Shown: piece by piece, positions 1 to 7,683 of the stretch | How the letters are laid out: each line of letters starts with the position of its first letter | How positions within the stretch are numbered: position 1 is the first letter of the stretch | Origin: Luteibacter sp. | Lineage (GTDB): Bacteria; Pseudomonadota; Gammaproteobacteria; Xanthomonadales; Rhodanobacteraceae | Assembly: GCF_009912395.1 (NCBI RefSeq) | Contig: NZ_WNDO01000004.1 | Coordinates: forward strand, 1 to 64,000 | DNA: 64,000 nucleotides | Direction: 5' to 3' | Program-made: the position numbers and the translations under genes | The notes under the pieces: model-generated | Database searches by the model: none | Told to the model about the DNA's origin: nothing | The model's input: the letters and a program-made list of their open reading frames with translations, nothing else

Positions 1-63
1 TGCCTGCTGCCTGAACTCCAGGCTGAACTCCTGCCCCTTTCTGCCTGCCTTGCTCTTGGTCAT
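1..63 (-). CDS. IS3-type transposase OrfA, N-terminal 21 residues (runs off the left edge)
   Basis: An ATG at 63 reading leftwards follows AGGAGG with good spacing. The visible residues begin MTKSKAGRKG and end in EFRQQA, which resembles the N-terminus of IS3-family OrfA proteins, where a lysine-rich start leads into an EFR..AV helix-turn-helix. Only 21 codons are in the window, so catalytic parts cannot be checked. It sits just inside the putative IS end, as expected for an OrfA. Confidence 0.5.
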   Translation of the reverse strand, partial: MTKSKAGRKGQEFSLEFRQQA

Positions 64-127
64 CGTCCACCTCCTATTGCGATAGTTAATCGCTTATAGG
101 GGTGTCCGTGAAACGGGGGCAAGATCA
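1..127 (-). mobile_element. Terminal part of an IS3-family-like insertion sequence
   Basis: Read on the minus strand, a short terminal sequence beginning about TGATCTTGCCCCCGTTTC is followed at about 60 bases by a strong ribosome site (AGGAGG) and the start of a basic small protein. A TG start, a C-rich tip and the first transposase frame close behind the end are usual for IS3-family elements. The exact outer base is uncertain (about 121 to 127), because the second end and any target duplication lie outside the window. The element interrupts the gene that follows at higher coordinates. The family assignment is by resemblance only. Confidence 0.5.
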
Positions 128-1104
128 GTCACCAAATCGGCAAATTCACGAGACTGAATGAAGATGGGTGCGATCTCTGGAGATGCTTGAGCCCGTATCT
201 CCAACGCGTCTTGCAATTCAAGCATGACACAGGTCTTTCCAGATCCAGGTAGGCCCGTGAGCAAGATGGCACGTTTTTTTTCATCGATCGCGGAAAGTAA
301 TTCGTTCACCGTTGGGTTAGGTATTCGTTGATTCGCTATCTCTCTCCGCCATGCTCTGCCGATAGCTGAGGTGCCAGCAAATGCCGAGCGGGTCTCGACA
401 ATATCTATTGGAGGGGCTAACAAGGATCCAGCCTTGCTGATAGTAGCTTTGAGATCGTCTTTGGTTAGTCGATATCGAATGGTGGACGTGCTATTCCCTT
501 CCATGCGGGCCCCGAGTTGATCGAGAGTCCGCCATAAGGCATCGAATGCTGCATCCGCATTGCTCATCATGTTGCGAAGGCGTTCGCATAACACTTCGGC
601 CATGCGATCGAGTTCATCACTAACTACGAATTTAGTGCGACGCAGGAAGTCATAGGAAGAAAGATGATGGGCATATGTGGCAAGTCGTGCTGTTAGAGCG
701 GCATCTGTTGTCTGAAGCTCCTTACCTAAACTTGTTCGGTAAGTAATTTCATTATTCTGAGTCGAGCTGTGTTCTCTCAACTTAGCCAGGTCGCCAAAGT
801 TGTTTCGTGAGTAGAAGCGTACTTCGATACGCTGTTGGCTGCTCAGGAGATCGGCTGCTTTATCTAGTTCATCCGAAAGATCTGTTATTGACCAAGCCTT
901 GAAATCAGTCTGATTTTTCTTGCATTGGCACGCAATCACGGTGCCGTCGGCTTTGCCGATCACCACGTCGTCCACCGGATACGTTATCGAATCGACTTCA
1001 AGCCAAAGGCAGTTCGGGTCGGATAGGACCGTCAATGCCCAGTCAAATGCCACCATCGTTTGATAGCCGTCGCCTCGGTTGGAGCGTATGCCCGCGATGC
1101 TCAC
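94..1104 (-). pseudogene. Truncated DUF4297/Cap4-like nuclease fused to a P-loop (STAND-like) NTPase, Avs-like antiviral gene
   Basis: The start at 1104 gives 336 residues. The first about 65 residues resemble the DUF4297 (Cap4-type) dsDNA endonuclease domain: RGDGYQ near the start, Glu36, Asp45-Asp46-Val, then Gln60-Cys-Lys62 as the PD-(D/E)xK core. A mostly helical middle leads to a Walker A motif GLPGSGKT at residues 284-291. The reading frame then enters the insertion-sequence end: about the last 8-10 residues (APVSRTPL) are IS-encoded and stop at once, so nearly all of the NTPase and any sensor C-terminus are lost. Nuclease plus NTPase is the layout of Avs-type antiviral STAND proteins. 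The gene is AT-richer than the window (22 of 60 bases are G/C at 721-780), consistent with transfer. Nuclease and P-loop are seen; the Avs assignment is inferred. Confidence 0.6.
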
Positions 1105-1286
1105 CTATGAGCTCCTTTTGGAGTAAATATATTTTTTTGCCCGAACATCTGCTAACCAGAGCTGAGTCTTTGTCAGATATTTGTGGCGGTCAACTTTGAT
1201 CGGGCTAGCTTACAAAGTACTGACTTGGTTTCGAGAAATAAGTTGGATGCGGACCAGCACAAGTTAGGCGTCTGCATCATTGTGAT

Positions 1287-1319
1287 AAAAAAAGCCCCCG
1301 GCGAGCGGGGGCTTTTTTT
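1287..1319. terminator. Bidirectional intrinsic terminator
   Basis: A stem of AAGCCCCCG and CGGGGGCTT around a 4-5 base loop is flanked by A-run on the left and T-run on the right. It lies directly after the stop of the ankyrin gene read on the minus strand and works on paper in both directions. The rest of 1105-1320 has no gene; it is AT-rich and holds the unmarked promoter region of the truncated nuclease gene. Confidence 0.85.
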
Positions 1320-1320
1320 A

Positions 1321-4300
1321 TCAATCCGGCTGGGCCGGTTGTCTTAGCGTCTGCCGCACGCTTGGCACGGCGCTCGCACGAACGCCCAGTTCGTGCGCGA
1401 TATCGACATAGCCCAGGTGACGCGCCACATCGCCCGCCATGCGGCCGAAGGCGTCGGCGGCGTTGCGGTTGGCGCCGCGAATCAGTAGCACGCGAGCCGG
1501 AGCGAGCAGGGCATGCATGGCGCACGCGTGCAGCGCGCTCACGCCGCGGTGGTCGGCGTGCTCCATGGTTGCGCCGGCTTCCAGAAGCACCGGCACCAGC
1601 GCGCCGAGATGGGTGGCGTCGGCAGCGCTGCCGGGGCGCATGTGCGAGCCCAGCAGCAACAGCAGTGGCGTGGCGCCGTCCTTGTCGGCCTTGTTCACGT
1701 CGGCGCCCTTGCCGATGAGCATGTCGAGCAGGCGGCGGGCGCGCAGGCTGTCGCTGCTGCCGAAGCAGTACTGCGCGGCGGCGTGCAGGGCGGTGTGGCC
1801 GTGGGCGTCTTCCGCGTTGGCTTCGGCGCCGGCGGCGAGCAGGCGTTCCACGATCTCGGGGTAGCCGAGCGCGGCGGCGATCATGAGCGAGGTGGTCTCG
1901 CCGGGCAGGCGCTGGTCGGCGGTGACGCCACGCGAGAGCAGCAGGTCGACGACGATGTCGCGGCGGGCGTTGACCGCCGCGGCGAGCGGCGTGATGCCCG
2001 AGGTGGCGCTGACGTTGGCGTCGGCACCTGCATCGAGCAGGCGTTCGACGGCGTCGCGATGTCCGGCGCCGGCCGCGCGAAGCAACGCGGTGGCGCCCTG
2101 GCTGTCGCGGGTGTCGACGGCGAAACCGAGTTCGAGCAGGCGGTCCACGGCATGCACATCGCCAGCGGCGCCCGCCGACGGAAGATCGTCGGCGCGCAGC
2201 GGACGGCGCGGCGGCTGCCACGACGGCCAGCTCAGCCAGCGCTCGACATCGCCGTGGCCAATGCCCAGGCCGTAAGGTGTTTCGCCGTTGACGTCGGCGG
2301 CTTCCGGATCGGCGCCGTGGGAGACCAGTAGACGGACCAGCGGCAGCGGATCGCCGCCGTGTTCCAGCGCGGCGTGCAGCGGCGTGCGGCCGCCGCTGTC
2401 GCGGACATTCGGATCGACACCGCGTGCGAGCAGGGCGCCGAGGATGCCGGCCTGTCCGGTGGCGGCGGCCATGTGCACGGGCGTACGGCCACGCGCGTCG
2501 GCGCCGAAGGGATCGGCACCGGCATCGAGCATCGCCAGCGGCAGGCGGCCGTCCACGCCGTCGAGGCGGCAGATGGCCTGGCCGAGCAGGCCGGTGCCGG
2601 CTGGCGACGCGCCCGCGCGCATCAGTTGGAGCAGGGCGTCGGCGGATTGCGGAAGCTGTGGCAGCAGGGCGTCGAACAGTCGGCGACCCAGCGTCGTCTC
2701 GTCACCCGGCGTATTCGCCAGGCGGGTTTCCGCGGGCAGGCCGTGGTCGAGCAGCCAGGCGCGCGCACCGTCGTAGCCGGTGCCGGCGAGGTCGATGTAG
2801 AGCGCAGCCAATTCCTGCGTGGGCCATTCACGCACCTTGCCGTTGAACGTGGAGGCGACGGCCCAGTGACCGAAGCGCAGCGCGTCATACAGATGCTGCG
2901 GCGAGTCTGCGCCGGCCTCGGGAAGCACGGCTTCGCTGAGCGAGGTGGGCAGCGGCGTATCGGGATCGAGCAGGGCGACGAAGTCCCAGCGACCGGCGGA
3001 GGCCGCATGGTCGAGGGCGCTGCGACCGTCGGCGCCGGGCTCCTTCGGGCGTGCGCCGAGGGCGAGCAGCGCGCGGACGGTGGCGGCCTGCGCACGCGGC
3101 GACTGGCAGGCCAGCGTGAGCGCGTCGCGGCCATGGGCGTCGCGCGGCGAGGCGTCGGCCTGGGCCTCGGCCAGCAACTGCACGATGCCGTGCGCGCCGG
3201 AGCGGGCGGCTTCCATCAGGGCCGTGGTGCCGTGACGGTCGGCGAGGTTGGGGTTCGCGTGGGCCTGGAGCAGGGCGCGGGCGATCTGTTCGTGGCCTTC
3301 GGCGGCGGCGGCGATGAGCGCCGTGCGGCCTTGCTGATTCACGACGTTGACCGAGCCCTTGTGGCGCAGCAGCACCTTCACGCCTTCGGCATCGTCGTCG
3401 GGCACGCCGGCGGCGGCCACCAGCGCCGGCTCGGCACCGACCGGCGCGGCCTTCGCGCCGTGTTCGAGCAGGAAGCGGACGAGGGTCCAGTTGGCGGTGC
3501 GAGCCGCGATGGCCAGCGGGGTTTCACCCGCGGCGTTCAGCGCGTCGATCGGTGCGCCGGAATCCAGCAGCATCGCGGCGACCGTGGGTTCGCCGCCGAT
3601 CACGGCACCGTGCAGGGCGGTGTTGCCCTCGGCATCGGTGGCGGCGGCGTTGGCACCGTTGGTGAGCAGGGTGAGCACGGCTTCCGGACGACCGTGCCAG
3701 CTGTCGCGGCTGGCGGCCAATAGAGCGGTGAGGCCGTTGTGCGGCCGGTCGACCTTGGCGCCACGAGCGATCAGCGCGCGCAGCAGGCGAGTGTCTGGAG
3801 ACAGCGCGGCGAGGGTCAGCACCGGCCGCTGGTCGCGGTCGCCGGGCTCGGCCTGAGTGTTCGGGTCGGCGCCGGCTTCCACCAGGGCCACGGCTCGGGC
3901 GATGTCGCCGCCGCGCACGGCGGCGAGCAGCTCGCGCTCGCGCACGCCGGGCTGGCTTTCTTCCTGGCTCAGCACGGGGATCGGCTCGGGCGTGGGCACG
4001 GCGTGGACTTCGTTGAGATCCACCAACGGTTCACGGCGCGGCTCGGCGGCCCCGGGGCGCGGGCCGCGGGCGGTGTGGATATGGCCGCGACGGTCGCAGA
4101 GCAGGGCGCGCAGGGTGCGGTTGGCGATCACCATGCAGCCCAGCGGCAGCAGCACCACGCCATAGAGGCCGAGCGCGGCGATGCGCAGCTCGGACGGGAA
4201 CACGCCGTACAGGCCCGACAGCGCCACGGCGCAGAAGGCCAGCACCAATAGGGCCAGTGCGGCAGGCAGGAAGTGCGAGAAGAAGCGCTCCTCGGCCGAG

Positions 4301-4779
4301 AGGTGGCGGCCAAAGCTCACCGAGCGGGCTACGGCGGTGAAGATCCACGAGCCGTCGCCGCTGTCCTCGGGGTAGGCGTCATCCCACAGGAAAAGCAGGC
4401 CAAAGGCCGGCCAGACACGCCACAGCGCGGCCAGGGCGACCACCAACGTGGCGGCCAGCAGCAGGGCGATGCCGAGGCTGGGCGCCTGGGTGAGCTTTAG
4501 CAGCGGCCAGGCCACCAGCACGAATACCGCGAAGGTGTAGACCGTGAAGATCACCACGTGCGCCGCACCGCGGCGCAGGGCGGTACGCAGGTAGCTGGGC
4601 TCCGGATCGAAGCCGATCGCATGGCACACCGCGCCCATGGCCAGGGCGTTGGCGAGCAAGAGCGGTATCAGCGCGAGGGGAGAGGCCGTGAGCCCCGCGC
4701 ACGCGACGGCGGCGAGGGCGGGAAGGAACCAGGGCAGCGCCTTGATGAGCGGCGGTCGTCGACGTTTGGGATTGGCCAT
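1321..4779 (-). CDS. Membrane-anchored ankyrin-repeat protein, 1152 residues
   Basis: The N-terminal about 225 residues hold five or six hydrophobic segments, giving a multi-pass inner-membrane anchor. A proline-rich linker follows (about 235-270), then about 20 ankyrin repeats in two arrays. The repeats show the consensus G.TALH.AA..G....V..LL..GAD.N..D, separated by a less regular stretch around residues 590-760. Ankyrin arrays bind proteins; no enzymatic domain is visible and the partner is unknown. The repeats are probably cytoplasmic. No purine-rich ribosome site precedes the ATG, but a TATACT box lies 8 bases upstream, so the message may be leaderless. A strong terminator follows the stop. 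Confidence 0.85.
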   Translation of the reverse strand: MANPKRRRPPLIKALPWFLPALAAVACAGLTASPLALIPLLLANALAMGAVCHAIGFDPEPSYLRTALRRGAAHVVIFTVYTFAVFVLVAWPLLKLTQAPSLGIALLLAATLVVALAALWRVWPAFGLLFLWDDAYPEDSGDGSWIFTAVARSVSFGRHLSAEERFFSHFLPAALALLVLAFCAVALSGLYGVFPSELRIAALGLYGVVLLPLGCMVIANRTLRALLCDRRGHIHTARGPRPGAAEPRREPLVDLNEVHAVPTPEPIPVLSQEESQPGVRERELLAAVRGGDIARAVALVEAGADPNTQAEPGDRDQRPVLTLAALSPDTRLLRALIARGAKVDRPHNGLTALLAASRDSWHGRPEAVLTLLTNGANAAATDAEGNTALHGAVIGGEPTVAAMLLDSGAPIDALNAAGETPLAIAARTANWTLVRFLLEHGAKAAPVGAEPALVAAAGVPDDDAEGVKVLLRHKGSVNVVNQQGRTALIAAAAEGHEQIARALLQAHANPNLADRHGTTALMEAARSGAHGIVQLLAEAQADASPRDAHGRDALTLACQSPRAQAATVRALLALGARPKEPGADGRSALDHAASAGRWDFVALLDPDTPLPTSLSEAVLPEAGADSPQHLYDALRFGHWAVASTFNGKVREWPTQELAALYIDLAGTGYDGARAWLLDHGLPAETRLANTPGDETTLGRRLFDALLPQLPQSADALLQLMRAGASPAGTGLLGQAICRLDGVDGRLPLAMLDAGADPFGADARGRTPVHMAAATGQAGILGALLARGVDPNVRDSGGRTPLHAALEHGGDPLPLVRLLVSHGADPEAADVNGETPYGLGIGHGDVERWLSWPSWQPPRRPLRADDLPSAGAAGDVHAVDRLLELGFAVDTRDSQGATALLRAAGAGHRDAVERLLDAGADANVSATSGITPLAAAVNARRDIVVDLLLSRGVTADQRLPGETTSLMIAAALGYPEIVERLLAAGAEANAEDAHGHTALHAAAQYCFGSSDSLRARRLLDMLIGKGADVNKADKDGATPLLLLLGSHMRPGSAADATHLGALVPVLLEAGATMEHADHRGVSALHACAMHALLAPARVLLIRGANRNAADAFGRMAGDVARHLGYVDIAHELGVRASAVPSVRQTLRQPAQPD

Positions 4780-4786
4780 GCGCAGG

Positions 4787-4792
4787 AGTATA
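4787..4792 (-). promoter_or_regulatory. -10 box (TATACT) giving a possibly leaderless ankyrin mRNA
   Basis: On the minus strand TATACT ends 7 bases before the ATG at 4779, placing a start site near base 4780. The sequence between the box and the ATG (CCTGCGC) is not a ribosome binding site. No convincing -35 hexamer is present, so this is a moderate call. Confidence 0.4.
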
Positions 4793-4869
4793 CGAAGCGG
4801 TTTCGGGCGGCGCGGTAACGAGGTGTTAACCCGCGCTCCACATGGCCAGGATGTGCATTTTCGGCCGGA

Positions 4870-5169
4870 TCAGCGCCGGACGGAAGGATCGAGATCGAGT
4901 TCGTGGTGGTGATTGGGCCGGTTGCAGGCCACCAGCGTCTCGTTTGGCGGCGTCTGCAGGTGCCAGCCCTGCTCGCGCAGGTTGTCGAGGACACGCTGGG
5001 TGTCCTCCTGGGGCAGTTTTCGCTGTGGGGTGAGTTCTACCTCAAGGGCGAAACGCAGGTCGCCCAGCATGAGGGCAAGGGTTTCGGGCAGGAGGTCGAA
5101 GCCCTCGCGACGGCTGAGCCATACATAGGTGTCGGGCTTGCGCAGGCTGGCGTAGACGAAGCAGTGCAT
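4870..5169 (-). CDS. YcgL domain-containing protein
   Basis: This is a 99-residue protein starting MHCFVYASLRKPDTYVWL. That YasLRkpdtYvyl opening and the internal LP..L..ML are typical of the YcgL family, about 95-100 residues. I chose the ATG at 5169 over an upstream in-frame start because the extra residues are not family-like and a GAGAG site precedes it. YcgL proteins are small cytoplasmic proteins of gammaproteobacteria whose role is poorly defined, so no function is assigned. It is divergent from the porin gene to its right and upstream of the ankyrin gene on the same strand, with a separate promoter likely for the latter. Confidence 0.85.
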   Translation of the reverse strand: MHCFVYASLRKPDTYVWLSRREGFDLLPETLALMLGDLRFALEVELTPQRKLPQEDTQRVLDNLREQGWHLQTPPNETLVACNRPNHHHELDLDPSVRR

Positions 5170-5236
5170 GACGGCAGGTCTCTCGCTGCGGCTCTTGGTG
5201 CGTAACCCTAGCAAAAGTCCCCCCCGAGCGGGAGTC

Positions 5237-5263
5237 ACAACCTTGCGATCGTTTCAAGGTTGT
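5237..5263. promoter_or_regulatory. Perfect 9-bp inverted repeat in the ycgL/porin divergent region
   Basis: ACAACCTTG and CAAGGTTGT are perfect arms separated by nine bases. The site sits 68 bases upstream of the YcgL start and 131 bases upstream of the porin start, a good position for a dimeric repressor of either gene. The arms do not match FadR or PsrA sites that I know. Operator function is inferred from symmetry and place alone. Confidence 0.4.
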
Positions 5264-5393
5264 TGCGGTTGCACTTGCAAAAGCTGCGTCAAGTCGTCCA
5301 GAGTTCAACCCCGGATTGTTAAACGCGCGTATGAAAACAGATAAGTTTTCGGCGAACGTGACATCAACACAGAAGAAGAAGCAGGAGCCCCGC

Positions 5394-6818
5394 ATGCAGA
5401 TGAAACTCCGTACCCGCCCGTTGGCCGTTGCCACCCTCACGCTGGCCATCGCCGGCGCGCTCGTGGCTCCGCAGGCCGCTCACGCCAGCGCCTTCCAGCT
5501 GAAGGAAAACAGCGCCAAGGCCCTCGGCCGCGCGTTCGCCGGTTCCACCGCCGCGGGCGACGACGCCTCGGTCATCGTGAACAACCCGGCCGCCATGAGC
5601 ATGCTCAAGGGCAACGTGTTCCAGGCTGACGTCACCGGCATCAACTTCAGCACCAAGTTCAAGGGCAACGCCACCGACGCCCAGGGTCGCCCGATCAGCG
5701 GCGGCAATGGCGGCGACGCCGGCACCACCATGCCCGTCCCGGCCCTGTACTTCGCCACCCAGGTGGCCGACAAGTGGCACGTCGGCCTGGGCCTGACCGC
5801 GCCGTTCGGCTTCAAGACCGAATACGACAACGACTGGAAGGGCCGCTACAACGGCATCAAGTCCGACTTCAAGTCGCTTGACGCCACCCTGTCGGTCTCG
5901 TACGACGTCAGCGACAACTTCGCCATCGGCGTCAGCGGCATCGCGCAGAAGACCAGCGCCGAGCTGACCAGCGCCATCAACTACAACACCGTCGGCCTGG
6001 GCCTGATCCAGCGCGCCGCCGCCGCGGGCCAGATCTCGCCGCTCGTCGCCCGTCAGCTCGCCACCACCTACGCCACCGTCGTGCCCCCGGGCAGCGACGG
6101 CATCGCCCGCATCAAGGGTGACGATTGGGCCTACGGCTGGCAGGTCGGCGGTCTGTGGAAGATCACCCAGAACGATCGCCTGGCCCTGAACTACCGCAGC
6201 AAGATCAAGCACACGCTCGACGGCACCGGCAACTTCACCATGCCGTCCAATGTGACCGCCGTGCTGTCGAACCCGGCTGTTGGCGCCCTGCTGGGCACCG
6301 GCCAGTCGCCGTTCACCCACACCAACGGCACCGCGGGCTTCACCACCCCGGCCGTCGCCACCGCCAGCTTCTGGCACCAGGACGTCAAGTTCGGCCTCGG
6401 CTTCGACCTGTCGTGGACCAAGTGGGATTCGTTCCAGAACCTCACCGTCAACTACTCGAACCCGAACCAGCCGCAGACCACCGAAAAGTACGCCTGGCGT
6501 AACAGCTGGTTCGTGTCAGCCGGTGGCGAGTACTACGTCAACGATCGCCTGACCCTGCGTGGCGGTGTGGCTGTGGACAGCACCCCGACCTACGACGACA
6601 CCCGCTCGCCGCGCGTGCCGGACTCGACCCGCAAGTGGCTCGCCTTCGGTGTCGGCTACAAGGCCACCGAGAACTTCGAGCTCAACGCCGGTTACGCCCA
6701 TATCTTCGTGAACAAGGCGCACATCGGTAACGCGCTCAGCTCCACGAACGACCGCCTGGTCGGCGAGAACGACGACAAGGGCAACCTGCTCTCGGTCTCG
6801 GCGAAGTACCAGTTCTGA
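5394..6818 (+). CDS. OmpP1/FadL family outer membrane transport protein
   Basis: This 474-residue protein has a signal peptide (MQMKLRTRPLAVATLTLAIA...AHASA) cut before FQLKENSAKALGRAFAG. That is the family N-terminus, with the plug motif NNPAAM around mature residue 40. The chain ends in KYQF, a C-terminal aromatic as needed for beta-barrel insertion. FadL-type barrels carry long-chain fatty acids or other hydrophobic substrates across the outer membrane; which substrate is used here cannot be seen. ATG 5394 follows AGGAG at proper spacing; an upstream in-frame ATG at 5316 would add residues ahead of the signal peptide and was rejected. It is a single gene closed by a strong terminator. Confidence 0.9.
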   Translation: MQMKLRTRPLAVATLTLAIAGALVAPQAAHASAFQLKENSAKALGRAFAGSTAAGDDASVIVNNPAAMSMLKGNVFQADVTGINFSTKFKGNATDAQGRPISGGNGGDAGTTMPVPALYFATQVADKWHVGLGLTAPFGFKTEYDNDWKGRYNGIKSDFKSLDATLSVSYDVSDNFAIGVSGIAQKTSAELTSAINYNTVGLGLIQRAAAAGQISPLVARQLATTYATVVPPGSDGIARIKGDDWAYGWQVGGLWKITQNDRLALNYRSKIKHTLDGTGNFTMPSNVTAVLSNPAVGALLGTGQSPFTHTNGTAGFTTPAVATASFWHQDVKFGLGFDLSWTKWDSFQNLTVNYSNPNQPQTTEKYAWRNSWFVSAGGEYYVNDRLTLRGGVAVDSTPTYDDTRSPRVPDSTRKWLAFGVGYKATENFELNAGYAHIFVNKAHIGNALSSTNDRLVGENDDKGNLLSVSAKYQF

Positions 6819-6845
6819 TCGTCTCCTCGATCAGGGCCTGAAACG

Positions 6846-6880
6846 AAAAAACCTCCCCGGCGACGGGGAGGTTTTTTTTT
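6846..6880 (+). terminator. Intrinsic terminator after the FadL-type porin
   Basis: The stem AACCTCCCC-GGCGAC-GGGGAGGTT is followed by ten T residues. It begins 28 bases after the porin stop. The A-run on its left also lets it act on the opposite strand. Confidence 0.9.
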
Positions 6881-6899
6881 TATGGCTTGCGGGATTTTT

Positions 6900-6965
6900 G
6901 TAGGAGCGCGCTTGCGCGCGATGGGGACTTGTCGTTATCTCCATCGCGCGCAAGCGCGCTCCTAC
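6900..6965. repeat. REP pair (convergent REP elements)
   Basis: GTAGGAGCGCGCTTGCGCGC and its reverse complement face each other across about 24 bases, making a long near-perfect hairpin. This is the first of several copies in the window, always between genes. Confidence 0.9.
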
Positions 6966-6975
6966 AGAAGTGGCG

Positions 6976-7674
6976 TTAGTCTTGCTTGCCGCAGCACTTC
7001 TTGTACTTCTTGCCACTGCCGCAGCGGCAGGTGTCGTTGCGGCCGGCCTTGTCGCCGTCGCGGCGCACGGGCTGGCCGTGCTGGGGATGGCGGCGGCGGT
7101 ACAGCGTCGCGAGTTGGAACGGGATCTCGTTGAGCAGGTTCATGCGCTCTTCGAACGACGGCGGCGCGATCGGCGGCATGTCCGGCGTGGGTTCGGTCTG
7201 GTCGGCCGTCAGCGTCATCAGCATGCCGATGAACGGGTACAGGCTTTCATCCGTCCACTCCGACCACTCCTCGCCCCACTCGTTGAGGGCGAAGCGAAAG
7301 CCCAGCGCCCAGTCGCTGGCGAGCGGGAAGTCGCCGTCGTAGGTGCTGACGTCCTCGATCTCGTCGAACTCTTCCGGCGAATCGACGAAGGGCAGCGAGT
7401 CTTCCGCCATCACGCGCGGATCGCCTGCGACACGCGCTGCGATCACGGCCCAGAACTCGTTCAGAAGACCATAGACCTCGTCACGCACGGTATCCGATGG
7501 CCAGGGCAGGGCGTCGTCCTGTTCTTCCAGGACGGCCATGCAATCGTGGACATCGACCTCGGCCGGTCCGACGAGCGCGGCGCAGAACAGGCCGTCGAGC
7601 GTCTCCAGCGAGAAGCGGTTGGTGGTGGCGAGTAGCTCGTCCAGGCGGCCGAGCTTCGTGTCGTTCATCTGCAT
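6976..7674 (-). CDS. UPF0149/YecA family protein with C-terminal SEC-C zinc motif
   Basis: Of its 232 residues, about 1-190 match the YecA/UPF0149 helical fold (L.TLDGLFCAAL, W..GF..A). The C-terminus GRNDTCRCGSGKKYKKCCG is a textbook SEC-C zinc-binding motif, as at the tail of SecA. Proteins of this kind are cytoplasmic, and some bind SecB or ribosomes; the exact role here is unknown. It starts 9 bases after the gshA stop, so it is probably co-transcribed with gshA. An alternative ATG two codons in (7668) cannot be excluded. Confidence 0.85.
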   Translation of the reverse strand: MQMNDTKLGRLDELLATTNRFSLETLDGLFCAALVGPAEVDVHDCMAVLEEQDDALPWPSDTVRDEVYGLLNEFWAVIAARVAGDPRVMAEDSLPFVDSPEEFDEIEDVSTYDGDFPLASDWALGFRFALNEWGEEWSEWTDESLYPFIGMLMTLTADQTEPTPDMPPIAPPSFEERMNLLNEIPFQLATLYRRRHPQHGQPVRRDGDKAGRNDTCRCGSGKKYKKCCGKQD

Positions 7675-7683
7675 GTATCGGAC

